NCBI GenBank assembly: GCA_949358305.1
Contig: OX442317.1
Span: 6,390,186-6,454,185, forward strand
Length of the DNA: 64,000 nt
DNA from: Strigamia acuminata
Lineage: Eukaryota > Arthropoda > Chilopoda > Geophilomorpha > Linotaeniidae
Direction of reading: 5' to 3'
The notes under the pieces are model-generated. The model was not told the DNA's origin. It saw only the letters and a list, made by a program, of their open reading frames with translations, and made no database searches. Of the stretch, positions 1-10,691 are shown piece by piece. The position numbers and the translations under genes were made by a program. Position 1 is the first letter of the stretch. Each line of letters starts with the position of its first letter.

Positions 1-289
1 AAAGCGCAAAAACAACCAATCAACTGCTGTCAGAAAGAAATTATCCAGATAATTCCAATCCAAATTCACTGACTAGCCAAAAGGTTGCAAATCAAAACAA
101 TCTTAAACTTAAGATAACACCACGCTTCAGTTCATGATCAACGGTGCGTGCCGAAACAGCCAATCGGCTGGCAGGAGCAAAAAATTACCAAGATAATTTT
201 TTCAAACAAGCCAGTCAATTGAGCTGAATCGACGCTTCCCCATTGGTCCAGAACCGACAAGTGATGTTATCGGGCCTACAGGGACGCTG

Positions 290-709
290 GACTAACTTGC
301 AGGGGTGCCGTGACTGGCCTACAGGGGCTCCGTAAACCAAAAAAGTTTGGGAGCCATTTCACTGGTGTAGGTATACATAAAAGTAGGCCAAAATACATGT
401 TGAGTGCTTGCCAGACAAAACAACCAATCAAAAAATTCAAAAATTGCTTGCTTTCCTGACAAAGCAACCAATAAACTGAACAAACATGTATTTTGAAAAA
501 AGAACAGCCTAAAGCATTGTTTTAAGATTTTTAAAAACATTTTATTGTAAAAACCAAATCAATTTATAACATTTCAACCATTATAATAATCAAAAAAATT
601 AAAAACAGAACAAAACTACTTTCCCTGGTGGCAATATAAAGGCAACAGTTAAGAGTAAACAGGCTCTGGCCAATAAGAAAAATTCATCCTCTTATGATGA
701 GCCAGAGTA
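290..709. mobile_element. Relative of the TACTCTGGCTCA and 45752 elements
   Basis: Seen: the right end (662-709) reads in complement TACTCTGGCTCATCATAAG and later CCAGAGCCT, matching the terminal repeat of 21851-22257. The interior (GAGCCATTTCACTGGTGTA, TTGCTTTCCTGACAAAGCAA, ACATTTCAACCATTATAATA) follows the element at 45752-46156 in order. The left end is poorly defined; it contains GGGGTGCCGTGA and AAAGTTTGGGAGCC, which also resemble a hAT terminus in reverse. Non-coding. Confidence 0.5.
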
Positions 710-1369
710 CAGCTAGAGAATTTTTTATATTTGTATTCACTTGTGTGAAACTATTGCATGTGACAATTGTCACACAGCTATAAAACGAGGGTTAATTGAT
801 GCCCCTAGCTAATGATCATTTTTGAGCACCCATTTGGAAATTTAAATTTCTCTATCAGTTTTTTTTATTGGCAAGAAAAAAAAAGAAATGATTTTTGACA
901 GACGGAAGTAGATAATGTAAAATTGACAGGCGGCGAATTGCCTATTACAATCTACAGTTGAATATGTCGTTCCCCTTGACTGCATCTGCAATTAACTGCT
1001 CCAGAACACTTGAAATCGCTCGTTGTGCGCGAATTTACAGAGGTAATGAGTTTTTTTTCTTGCGCGTTTCGACTCACTGCGTTTTCTCAAGTTTAATCAA
1101 GAATTTGCACAAGTGCATTAACACAAGTTGAAAATGTTGTCCCTCCGGGATACGACTTGATTGAGGTCATAGTACCCATGCACACCATACATTTGTATAT
1201 GTGCAATCAAATTTCGCCATGTAAACAAATACCCAATGCTCGCAATAACAAAAGCATAAAATTACATCGTTTGGGTTTATTTTGTTCAAACATCTACAAT
1301 TTTTTCCAAATGTGGAAAATCCGTGCGTTAACCGACTGTGTAAAGATATTTGTAGCCATTCAGCACATA

Positions 1370-1620
1370 CCGTATTTTATCCATTACGAGCCGCGGCTCT
1401 TATTCAAAACTGCTATTTTTGTCAGCAATTACAATTTCGGTTTTTTGTTTGTTACATTTGTTTAATGTAACAAACGAAATCTGAACGTCACGAACGAAGC
1501 GTACGTTCATCGTTTGTGAGGTTAAATACGGAAACAATACCGTACTTTTGCAAAAATACGTTATTCTTGGTGTCTCAGCCGCGGCTACAATTCGAGGGCG
1601 ACTCTTAATCGGTCAAATAT
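1370..1620. mobile_element. CCGTATTT-type inverted-repeat element
   Basis: Seen: after TA it begins CCGTATTTTATCC, then GAGCCGCGGCTCTTATTC. The right side carries CAGCCGCGGCTACAATTCGA and GGGCGACTCTTAATCGG. Inside is a perfect 12-bp hairpin (GTTTGTTACATT at 1447 with its complement at 1464). Related fragments are at 16686-16765, 35230-35276 and 38620-38700. Known only as a recurring invertebrate MITE pattern; superfamily not assigned. Confidence 0.55.
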
Positions 1621-2012
1621 AGGCATGTGCGAATTTGCGATTAATCGCAATGCGATTTTTTTTTGGTTGAATATCGCAGCTATTTAATTCACTAGCTGTT
1701 GTTTGCGATATATCGCACATGCGAATTATTGCGATTTAACAAAAATCGCATATAGATGGAGTGTGGGTGGACCAACAATGCTAAATTTTCTTTTCTTTTC
1801 ACATTTGTTATTTCAATTTGGTTTTAAATAAACTTTTTTTCAGTAAATAAATTCAATCAATTGCGATAAATTGCGTTATCTTGATATTGCGATTATTGCG
1901 AATTATTGCGAATTATTGCGATTATATCGCAATATATCGCGAATGCAATATATCGCAAAAAATCGCAACAATCCAATGTCGCAATCGCATTCGCGACAAA
2001 AATTAATCGCAC
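1621..2012. mobile_element. TTGCGAT-rich palindromic element
   Basis: Seen: GGCATGTGCGAATTTGCGAT, ATTAATCGCAATGCGAT and many further TTGCGAT/ATCGCAA units in both orientations at 1621-1760 and 1860-2012, separated by a short AT-rich spacer. The right end in complement again reads TGTGCGATTAATTTTTG. No frame. A degenerate inverted-repeat transposon or satellite-like element; the boundaries are approximate. Confidence 0.5.
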
Positions 2013-2030
2013 AAATACGATAGTCGAAAT

Positions 2031-4080
2031 TTTTGAATTGCAAATATAATTGCTAAACATTCTCGCTCCATAGCAGAATAGTTTTGTTCGGCTTGACTTA
2101 ATAAACGGCTGGCATAAGCGACTACGTGTTCGTCTCTGTTGATTCTCCGTTCCGAAATAATAAGTGCACACTAGAATCAATATTTTTTTCTCCTAAACGC
2201 TCAATGAATTGTTGGTAGACCTTCAAACTCCTAACTGTATAATTCAATGTTTCAAATAAGCGAAGACGACTTGTTCCTTTCTTGTTCCCTTTCACTAACT
2301 AATAAAAAGCCATAATTGCGAAAGAGCTGCGCTGTGAACTTGCAAAAACACTTTGCCCACAACACAATAGTCTCCCTAGCTGACGACTGGATGCTTAAGG
2401 ACGAGAAACTCTTTTTGAGGCACTCAACTTTTAAAGCAACCCACTAGAAATGTCCCGCTGTAAAAAGAACTCAATGATCCAAGAGTACTTGGATTTAATG
2501 CATCAATACACTACACGACAATAGGAGCTAACAGCATGGGAATCTGGCTTAAATGCAAACACAAGGCATTCTATGTAGCAATACTTTACTTAGTGCTATT
2601 GTGTCTCCACTACCAACGATTAACAAGTCCATGTGTCTCTGTGTAGCGGCATAGAACAAAATTCAACTGCAACTTTCCAAATTACACGCACATTAAGCAT
2701 TTGGGTATTTTTTTAAAAAAAAAAAATGATTCAAATTCCATTTCGACAGTAAAATGGAAGTAAAACATTTAATATTTTTTTTATTGCAGTCATATTCTAT
2801 TAAAAGCTAATTGGATTTTTTTTTTCTTCTATTTTTATTTTATTTTTTATTTTTTTTTATTTCAACTGCAATTCAAATCTAAGCCTACTGTATATTCTCA
2901 TAGTGACAATGCAAACTTGGATCGCTTCTCCCCATGACTTTATAATGTTGCATTTCTTTCAAACACAAAATTTATTTCAAATTACTTTTTATACATCATT
3001 GCAAAGATGTAATTTCACAAATCAAACGCATGACTGAATCTAAAACCTCTTGGAAAATCATTTTTTCTGTTCTCTGTCTTTAATAAAAAAAAAATTAATA
3101 ATAAAAAAAAAAAAATCAAACACTCATTGCGAATATATTAAAAAATATAAAAATAAAAAACGTTTACATTTCCACGTAATTTATTTCTATTTAATTCATC
3201 CCGATTAAAAAAATAATAAAAAATAAAATAAAATAAAAAAATAAAGTAACAAAACCTTAGAAAAACAAAATGCACCACATGGCACTTTAAATAAAAAAAA
3301 AAAAAAAAAAAAAAAGCTGAAAAACTGAAATTTATGCCAATAGCAAAGCACCATGTGTGTGAAAAAAGCAATGAATGTGTTGTTTGCTCAGAGACAACGT
3401 TTGGGAAATGCTAATTTCAGTCCACGCGTTGTGTTTCTGGATTTCACTTTCCAAAGTCGATAAATAAAAAGCAGACATATTTTACTGCCTTGTCACTCCA
3501 ATGATTGATGCACAATTCCGCTACACGTCGAGCCACAATACGTAAGAAAAATGTCCAAATAAATTAAAACACAGACAAGATAAAAGCCACTCATCTGCAC
3601 ACAATCTAAAATTCTCTTTCATCAAACAACAAATTATTCATATTAACATCATCACTCCTTGACCAACTCCAAATTATTGCCAATCAGCTCGGCGCTCGTG
3701 ATACCAACCGAAAAACATAATCAGATAAAATTTTCCACTCATCTTCCCTTTAAATCCAAATTCCACAAACGATCACAGCTAGTTAGTTAACTCAATAACC
3801 CAAAACACGCTCAACATTCGCTGACTAAACCTCAATTTCTCCACCACACCTGAAAAACAAAAAATCCATAATTCAACATCATTCCAAAACACAAATCCCC
3901 TTTTTCCACTTCCATTTATTCCATTTCATTATTCTCCCCTCAAAAAAAAAAAAAAAAAAACAAAACAAAAAAAAAAATCTTCAGCAAACAAAAACCTTAA
4001 ACTTGACTTAATCCCATTCCAATTGAAACTATCTGATACATCAACAACAAGATTTCACCATTGGAAAAACATTCCATTCA
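2031..4080. other. No gene seen; AT-rich with long A/T runs
   Basis: Presumed intron of the minus-strand Ig gene. Only homopolymer-rich sequence (2700-3320, 3940-3980) and no splice-flanked open frames that I can support. Confidence 0.6.
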
Positions 4081-4640
4081 ACGTGAGAACCCCGCCACCT
4101 CCCACTCGCACAGTTGCCTGGGGACTTGAGAACTACTCACACTATAGATATGGGGACAGCAAAAGAAAGTAACTCCTATTTGCAAACCGTTTCCTGATGC
4201 CTGACTGGCTACACCGTGTGAAACGCACTCAGCTATTCACGTATATTTGCTGAGGGAGGCGCTTGGAAACACGCTCAACTTGATCCGACTCAATATTCAA
4301 GCATTTGCTTGCCCCGTCAGGTAACCCCGATAGAAGACTGCTGAACCTTGTCTCAACGATGCCAACGTACAAGCACACCAAATACTATCGCCCCATCATC
4401 GCACACGAGAAAATGGAGGCTACAGGGGTCCACTTCCGGTATCCTTTTGCAAACCGTGTACAGTCAATATCTTATTCGACTTGTCTTGCCACCAAGTGAT
4501 TTATGGAAAACCCCCGGAAGGTTCTCCGACTCTGGCCATGCTCTGGCGCACGATATGAATGCCCTTTATCCGTGCAGCCAATGGTAATTTCAATGATTTT
4601 TGCCTATAAACCATCTCCAGGTACCTCCACCTGCAAAACC
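4081..4640. other. Modestly GC-richer island, unassigned
   Basis: Seen: composition rises clearly above the flanks. Donor-like CAG-GTAACC (4318) and AATG-GTAATT (4583) and an acceptor-like CTCCAG (4620) occur on the plus strand, and GTGAGT occurs on the minus strand at about 4137. TTTGCAAACCGT occurs twice (about 4179 and 4446). Short frames on both strands are not recognised. It could hold UTR exons or an old repeat. Confidence 0.3.
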
Positions 4641-4724
4641 CATCGTTTTCTTAGCTTTTTTTTCTTGCTAGAAATTATGTACTACCGGTAGGTTAATTTA
4701 ATAATATTAGCCAAGCCCCTGTAC

Positions 4725-4985
4725 GGTTCAAAAATATATTTTACAATATATTTATATTGCATTCCAAAATGTGCAGAATTCTGCGGAATTATTTCTACAT
4801 TAAATAACGCATTTTATAATACAATTGAAGAAATGCATTTTGAAAAGGCATTATTCATATTTGACAACGAGAACGCATTTCATCATAATACATTTTACAA
4901 AATACATATTATCATTTGCAAATGCAAACCAATAGCATGCAAAAATGTATTACAAAATGCATTCTCGCAAAATACATTGCAATTG
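4725..4985. mobile_element. GGTTCAAAAATA MITE
   Basis: Seen: it begins GGTTCAAAAATATATTTTAC and carries repeated AATGCATTTT/ATGCATTCT blocks with AACCAATAGCATGCAAAAAT near the right side. The right terminus is missing. Other copies: 10432-10691, 13611-13932, 55259-55411, fragments at 19006, 19765, 35290 and 63557. Confidence 0.65.
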
Positions 4986-4990
4986 ATGTG

Positions 4991-7100
4991 TTTGCATCAA
5001 GTTTATGAAGTTTGGTAATCAAGCGAAGTAACTACGAAGCGGTCACTATACAACTCCTTGCCAAAAAATGTCATATTCCTATTTTTGGAACTTTTAATAT
5101 TTGAAATTTCTCAGAAACTATTTCTCACAAGTAAGAATGGTTTTAGGAGGATTTTTGAACCATATGCTTTTTATGCATCTTTTAAGTATACGATGTAGTA
5201 AAAAATAAAGTTTCTAGACAAACAACGATTTTTATTTATTTGTTTCGACCGTTCTAACCAAATCCCCGTGTAGATTTAGCCTTAACATATTTGTAGATCT
5301 ACATAATTAAACCAATTCCTTCATCTGTTATAGTTCCCGTGCAAATTAGTTTCAGTCTTTCAGTTTCATCTCATCAAATCAGATTAAAATAACCACTGAA
5401 TTATTAATTAATGTCATCCCATTTTCGGAAATTAATTTTTAAAAAAAATTTACGATAAATTGTTTCAAACCGTATGATTAAAATAGGATAATTCGGTTAA
5501 AGTGTCCAGTATAAAAGCTGTTTGAAGTACGACCACGAGAGACCGCCCCGATTGCCCAGGCCACACAAGACCAGAGAGAGAGCGCGAGATGATTAATCCT
5601 TCCCCAAGCACGCTTAAAAAAAATTGCTTGATCCTTCACCGAGGTCAAGAGATACTAAAAAAAATCGTGCAATTCGTCAAACGACTTCACTAGAAAAATT
5701 AATTCAGATTTAACTTCCCAGCAATGCACTCGTAATGTCTTCAATCAACAATGTAATCGCAAACCAATCAATTCAAATTTTAAACTTAAAAAAAATAAAA
5801 ATTTTAAAATCCAAAAAAAAATTAATAAAAAAAAAAAATTCTCATTATGCAATCCAAAATTATGCAACTGGCATTACGCAGACAATTTCTCAACATTAAT
5901 CCAATAGAATCCCATAACAAAAAAAACATAAGAAAAAAAAAATTTAATTAGTTGCAGAGGAAAAGTGCGAGAAGTAAAAGAAAAAAAAAATGAAAGGAGA
6001 AAAAAAAGAAGTTTCATTTCAGTTGGTTCTTGTGTTTACGTTGCTTTGTTTACGAGGCAAGAGAAGCAAATGTGTCCCTCTTAAGAAATAACCAGTCTTG
6101 GCTTTTGCTTCTAGCGCTCAAGCAGTTAATAGTTTCTCGCTGCGTTGTCTTGTGGAACGAATTGCTTAGCAAATGGCTGCTGTGCCGCCACTATTCTCAT
6201 TCTTGATGACTACAGTCCCCTGGACAAAGCAGAAGTCTTTTGCAGAGAAACAAGAGAGGACAAAGGGTTAAGACACAAAAGATGCATGTTTTGGGTGTTT
6301 TACTGGCACGGGTAACACGGGTGATAAATGGTTTGTTTCTAGATAAACATTAACGATCATTTCGGTCAAAAGTTGCGAGGCTTTAATGAGATTTTTCGAG
6401 TTGAAACTTCAAATTGGAGCTGTGAATTTGAGCGAAATGCTCCTTTTCGGTTCCTCTCGGGAATTAAAGTCTTAAGTTGGAATATTGTGTTGATTTTCTC
6501 GGCAGACTTGAGGTGACACTAATTCTACACTGAACAAGGTGCTTATGATGCAATCTACTTTGTGTAAATTACTCAAATGAAGTGTTTGAACTCCCTTAAA
6601 TCCATGCAGCTGTCACTGTGTCCACTTTGAAAACACAACGTCTAATTACTCGCTATGGATTTAACGTGTCCAATAAAAGGGAAGAGAGTATTTAAACACG
6701 TGTTTACTTATTCACCGCTACATTAACCGGCTCATCTAGATATGACAGCAAATATAAGAGTGCTAAAACTAATTCAATCTGAATATTTCATGATGCCATC
6801 TCAGACGTGATAATGCAATCTAGCAAATACCGACTTCTGTTGAAACTCTTTCTAAGAGGAACAATCGTTACGCCAGTCTCAGCACATCTATTTTGCAGAC
6901 AAAAAAGTGAAATTACCTGTAAACATGCTCGTAAAGAGCAATTCACATTTCCCAACTCCTACGGGCAACATACACTCAAATCTCTTTTATCCCACATTGG
7001 AATAACTTCTAAAACTTACAAATATCTATTTCTACATTTCCTTTTTTCTATTTAGAATTATTTATATGGAATTTAAATATCCAAAAACCAAATTGAATTC
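4991..7100. other. No gene seen
   Basis: AT-rich with A runs at 5790-6010. No terminal repeats, splice-flanked frames or RNA genes that I can support. Confidence 0.5.
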
Positions 7101-7114
7101 TAAATTGCCAGTAA

Positions 7115-7447
7115 TTTGGCCGCCACCCCGTGCCAGATATTAATTTCCACACCGACGACATTGATATGTCATCATTTCCCCTCCTGCATCTTACGGCAAC
7201 ACTGCACTGGCGACACCGCGAGTACGAGTGTGAAGCCGACCCTTCGCCAAACGAGCCGGCTATTGAAATCCTCACCGTTGCATATCAGATCACGTTTATT
7301 ACTTGCAGCTCGACATTTTTAAAGCTAATTTATATGCTGGTAGTAGAAAGGGTGTTTGATGTTGCGGTAATTCTTTTCCCCAGTTTAATCAGTGTGGGTT
7401 GGTGTAAAAATCGATGGGCATTAATTTATCACTGCGTACAAGTATAG
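7115..7447 (+). other. GC-rich island with an open frame; possible exon of unknown type
   Basis: Seen: about 7115-7290 is much richer in GC than its surroundings. One plus-strand frame is open from 7115 to 7447; its first 60 codons look coding (acidic, many C/G-ending codons, for example CEADPSPNEPAIEILTVAYQ). There is an acceptor-like CCAG at 7133-7136. After about 7290 the composition returns to AT-rich and the frame reads hydrophobic low-complexity residues, so any real exon probably ends there. On the minus strand a GTAAGA donor occurs in the same island, so orientation is not settled. No family is recognised. Confidence 0.25.
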
Positions 7448-8980
7448 TGGATGAAGGTGAGCTAGTGCAAGTCAAGTCTGTGGCGCGTTTGCCCGTTTGG
7501 AGACTGCTATTCCCGAGACATTAGGTTGCAGTGCTAGGCAATCGATAGGCATTTTCTTCTAAGGACTTTGCTAGCAAATCAGCATAAAAAATGTATAGCG
7601 TGATTCAAGTTGATGGAAGTGTTTAGTGGGGTGGGAATTTAGCGAATTAACACAGATTTCCTTAATGGTCTCAAGGGATTTAATTTTTTTTTTTGCCCGA
7701 TCAAATCTCGACTCACTTTTCGCGACATTCCCAGCTATTTTTTTTGTATTTCAAAGATTTCAAAGAAATAAATATAAATTAATTTAAAAAAAAAAATTAA
7801 TAATAAATGGTGAATGGAATTGGATCCTGAGTGGCAAATTGATGTGTTAAAGAATTCGTGGCTATTCATTTGTATTTGCTTGTAAGATTTGAATGGGTGT
7901 AGGCATTCGATATTGATGCGGAATGAGTGAAAGGTCAGAATGTTACATGTATACATATTCCATCATTTTAACTTGTTTGGTGTTTGTAGATAAACTCGTA
8001 TCTTGAGACACGCACATTGGAGAAGTGCACATTGAAAAGCCGCCCTAAACTTCATTTATTTTCCGCAACAGATAAACGTGTGCTCGCGCTTTAATATTCT
8101 TATTTGCACTCCGGCAATCAAAACTCGTAATTTAAAGTTAGGCGTCGTTTGTTAAAACTTTTACAAATATTTGTTTTGATTTTTTTCTAGCTTCGCTCAA
8201 ATAAATTAACTTTTCAAGCGCAATATAAAATATAACGGTAAATAAACAAATTAAAAGGATTTGAAATAGTATAATTTTTTTGCAAAACACACAAACCGAT
8301 TTTTCTTTAAATTTTAAATCTTAAAATCTTATTAATTTTGTTTGAGATAAAAATCTAAAAAGAAAAAAACGTGAAAAACTAGTTTTGAAACTATCGATCG
8401 AAATAAAAACAAAGTATTTGAAGCATGTTTTGTCATGTCTGTTGTCATGTGAAACATGAAGTTTCAGGAAAGGATGGCAATCCATATGTCCAGCAGTTGA
8501 GCAAAACAGGGGAAGAACCCGAGATACACTTATGCTGTTGGCAACTTGTCAATTTTGTTTCTAATACAAAATCTTTGGGGCGTCTGCCAAAACTGGAATC
8601 ACAAAAGTGGACACATTGAAAAATGTCAAGTCATGACCAAAAGGTCGTCATGTTTGGATAGTTAGAACAGTAAAGTGACCGTCAACCGTGTGCAATAATT
8701 GAGTTAACAAAGCGTATCACCAAACTCCACTCAACTTATCTTCCATTTCCGGCTTAATTTCGTGCTGTATCATTAGTTCTGCTCCCATAAAATAACAACA
8801 CTATTACAAACTTTGATGAAATATACACGGGATTACAGCGACTACCATAAATTAAAGCAAAATTTATTTTCATTAATATTTCTTCGGACTATTCCACATT
8901 GTGGCTGAAATACTGATGGGTAAAAGCATAAGCTGCAAATCCAGTCTTTGCTTGTTGGTTTTTTTTCCTTTTCTCTCTTT
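7448..8980. other. No gene seen
   Basis: AT-rich presumed intron. A frame at 8425-8619 (64 codons) has no recognisable content. Confidence 0.5.
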
Positions 8981-8986
8981 TTTTAG

Positions 8987-9051
8987 GCTTTCCTCTTGTG
9001 CAGCAGCGTGTAATGCGCGTCAGCTGCAGCTTTTGGAATTTCTTCATCGAA
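8987..9051 (+). other. Candidate 65-nt internal exon on the plus strand
   Basis: Seen: a long pyrimidine tract (about 8958-8984) ends TTTTTAG, followed by 65 nt and an exact GTAAGT donor (CATCGAA before the GT). Two of three frames are open; one contains ARQLQLLEFLHR, the other VQQRVMRVSCSFW. The stretch is clearly richer in GC than its flanks. It lies inside the presumed intron of the minus-strand Ig gene, so it would belong to an antisense transcript or a nested gene. No homology is recognised and coding capacity is undecided. Confidence 0.35.
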
Positions 9052-9354
9052 GTAAGTCCAGAATTGTGAAGTAACTTTTTCTTTGGTATAATAAGGTGGC
9101 AGTTAATTTAACTGGTCATGACCGTGTGTAAGTGGGTTTGCGCTTAATAATAATTCCTAATACCTGTTTGCATTTCAGGGAATCCATTTACGACCATCCA
9201 GTGCCAATAAAAATATGCTTAGTATATAATCCAACCATAAATTGACCACAGGGTTTCAGAAATTTGTAACCGTCCCCTAGCATTTCCATACGCCAATCAT
9301 TTTTTTTATCGCAAACGAGGCCTTTCTTTCTATCCATATCGAACCGTCTTCAAG

Positions 9355-9426
9355 TTAGGCTTCTCCTTGTGCACTTGGTTCGGCTTCTCCTTATGCTCTC
9401 GCTTCGGCTTCTCCTTGTGCTCTCGC
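9355..9426. repeat. Three 24-bp tandem units
   Basis: Seen: units TTCGGCTTCTCCTTGTGCTC plus TCGC, three times in exact register, the first diverged. The encoded frame (FGFSLCSR repeats) is only a by-product. Confidence 0.8.
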
Positions 9427-9429
9427 TTT

Positions 9430-10240
9430 TGCTGTTCCTCCTTTTATAAAACTTTCTTACTCCTTATTAACTTCCAAATGAGATTTTTAACCTTGTTAGA
9501 AATACCGACATCATCACCTCCTATCTTTGAAAGCCTAAAATTTTATCTATCTTTCCTGCAACTACTCGTCGACAACTACCCGTTGACCGGTAGTATGTAT
9601 GCGAGTAGAAATTATACAACATTTGCAAATAAATGTTGTTAACTTACAGCTTGTCTAATTTTTAAATAAATAAATAGTACCTTTAAAGAAAAAACACCAG
9701 GGGTATGACCACTATATAAAGGCTACAACGAGAGCTAATCCCCAGTCTAATTTTTACTAGTCCTAATAAATATATCAGAACGAGGCTACAGCATGTGTGT
9801 TTCTAAGATGGGATTTTACAATGTTTTTCCACATGTCGTCATCATCTTTGGCTGTCACATCGTTAGTTACATCAGGTTTACCAGCTGATGAATTTATTCG
9901 ATCAAATATGAAATACCCAGGAGTAGTTTTTAAAAACGAAAACTTGCAGTTACTGTGGATTTTTGACAGTACATACTAAATCAAAAAACTTTAACTCGTT
10001 GATCGATTGTAATCTCGACTTGGCAGAAGAGATAAGTAAAAACTATGATACACCACTTGTATACTTGAACAATTTATGGTTGCACTTTGCACAACTTGAT
10101 ATTAAACTTTGTCAAAAGTTAACTTTTTTTCCCCTCGCGCATGCAAGCACAAATATACCGTATATATTTTTTACTTCACATGTCTTTGAGACCTCAACAA
10201 GCAATAAATCGTGGGACATATATAACTAATCAAAAATTAT
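9430..10240. other. Intron side of the Ig exon; nothing else recognised
   Basis: Start of the intron downstream of the Ig exon on the minus strand. No further Ig-domain exon was found. Confidence 0.5.
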
Positions 10241-10247
10241 TTCCTAC

Positions 10248-10354
10248 CTTGTAAGTGTTCAAGTTGTCCACGGTGCAAGCCAATACCGCTTCTCTGCCTG
10301 CAGGTACTGTCTCATTCTTAATAGGTTCTGCGAACTCAGGCTCCTGTGCAAAAC
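10248..10354 (-). CDS. Internal exon of Lachesin/DIP-like Ig-superfamily adhesion gene (start of first Ig domain)
   Basis: Seen: on the minus strand a pyrimidine-rich acceptor ending TTTTGTAG is followed by 107 nt that end AAG before the donor GTAGGAA. After two bases that complete a split codon there are 35 open codons. They include PEFAEPIKNETVPAG and REAVLACTVDNLNTYK. Known: this is the A-to-C strand region of the first Ig domain in arthropod Lachesin and Dpr-interacting (DIP) proteins. Its Cys is the first of the domain's disulfide pair, and the following exon usually begins VAW. These are GPI-anchored or secreted cell-surface proteins with three Ig domains, acting in neuronal recognition and septate junctions. 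Inferred: the exon is phase 1 in, phase 0 out. The next exon (VAW...WYMCQ) was not found in 1-10245, so it probably lies beyond the window and the intron exceeds 10 kb. Lachesin proper versus a DIP paralogue cannot be decided from 35 residues. Confidence 0.9.
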
Positions 10355-10431
10355 CTACAAAATTAAACAATGAAATAATGTAATGTTGAATTCATAAAAA
10401 AATAGATTATAACAAATTTTCACATTAGTGA

Positions 10432-10691
10432 CTTCAAAAATACATTTTACAACTTAAATAATGCATTTCATACTTCAATTTAAATAATGCAATTCATAAT
10501 ACAATTTAAAAAATACATTTAAAAAATATTTGACAAATAATAATATTTGGAATGCATTTCATTATAAATTTTGCAAAATTTATTATCAATAGCACGCAAA
10601 AATGTGTTATAAAATGCGTTTTCGTCAAACCCAATGCATTTCAAAATACATTGCAATACATTGTCATATAATCTCAATGCATTTTTCAACC
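10432..10691. mobile_element. GGTTCAAAAATA MITE
   Basis: Seen: it starts CTTCAAAAATACATTTTAC and ends ATGCATTTTTCAACC, which are inverted versions of each other. The AATGCATTTC interior is shared with the other copies. It lies about 80 bp upstream of the Ig exon in the minus-strand direction, that is, inside the intron that precedes it. Confidence 0.65.

Noticed and set aside
964-1131. A 55-codon plus-strand frame (MSFPLTASAINCSRTLEIAR...) with a donor-like AGAG-GTAATG inside
   Set aside because: No recognised domain, no acceptor and no conservation evidence; chance frames of this length are expected in 64 kb.
6921-6962. 42-nt minus-strand micro-exon (ELGNVNCSLRACLQ) between TAG and GTAATT
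   Set aside because: Weak acceptor, does not fit the expected next exon (VAW...) of the Ig gene.
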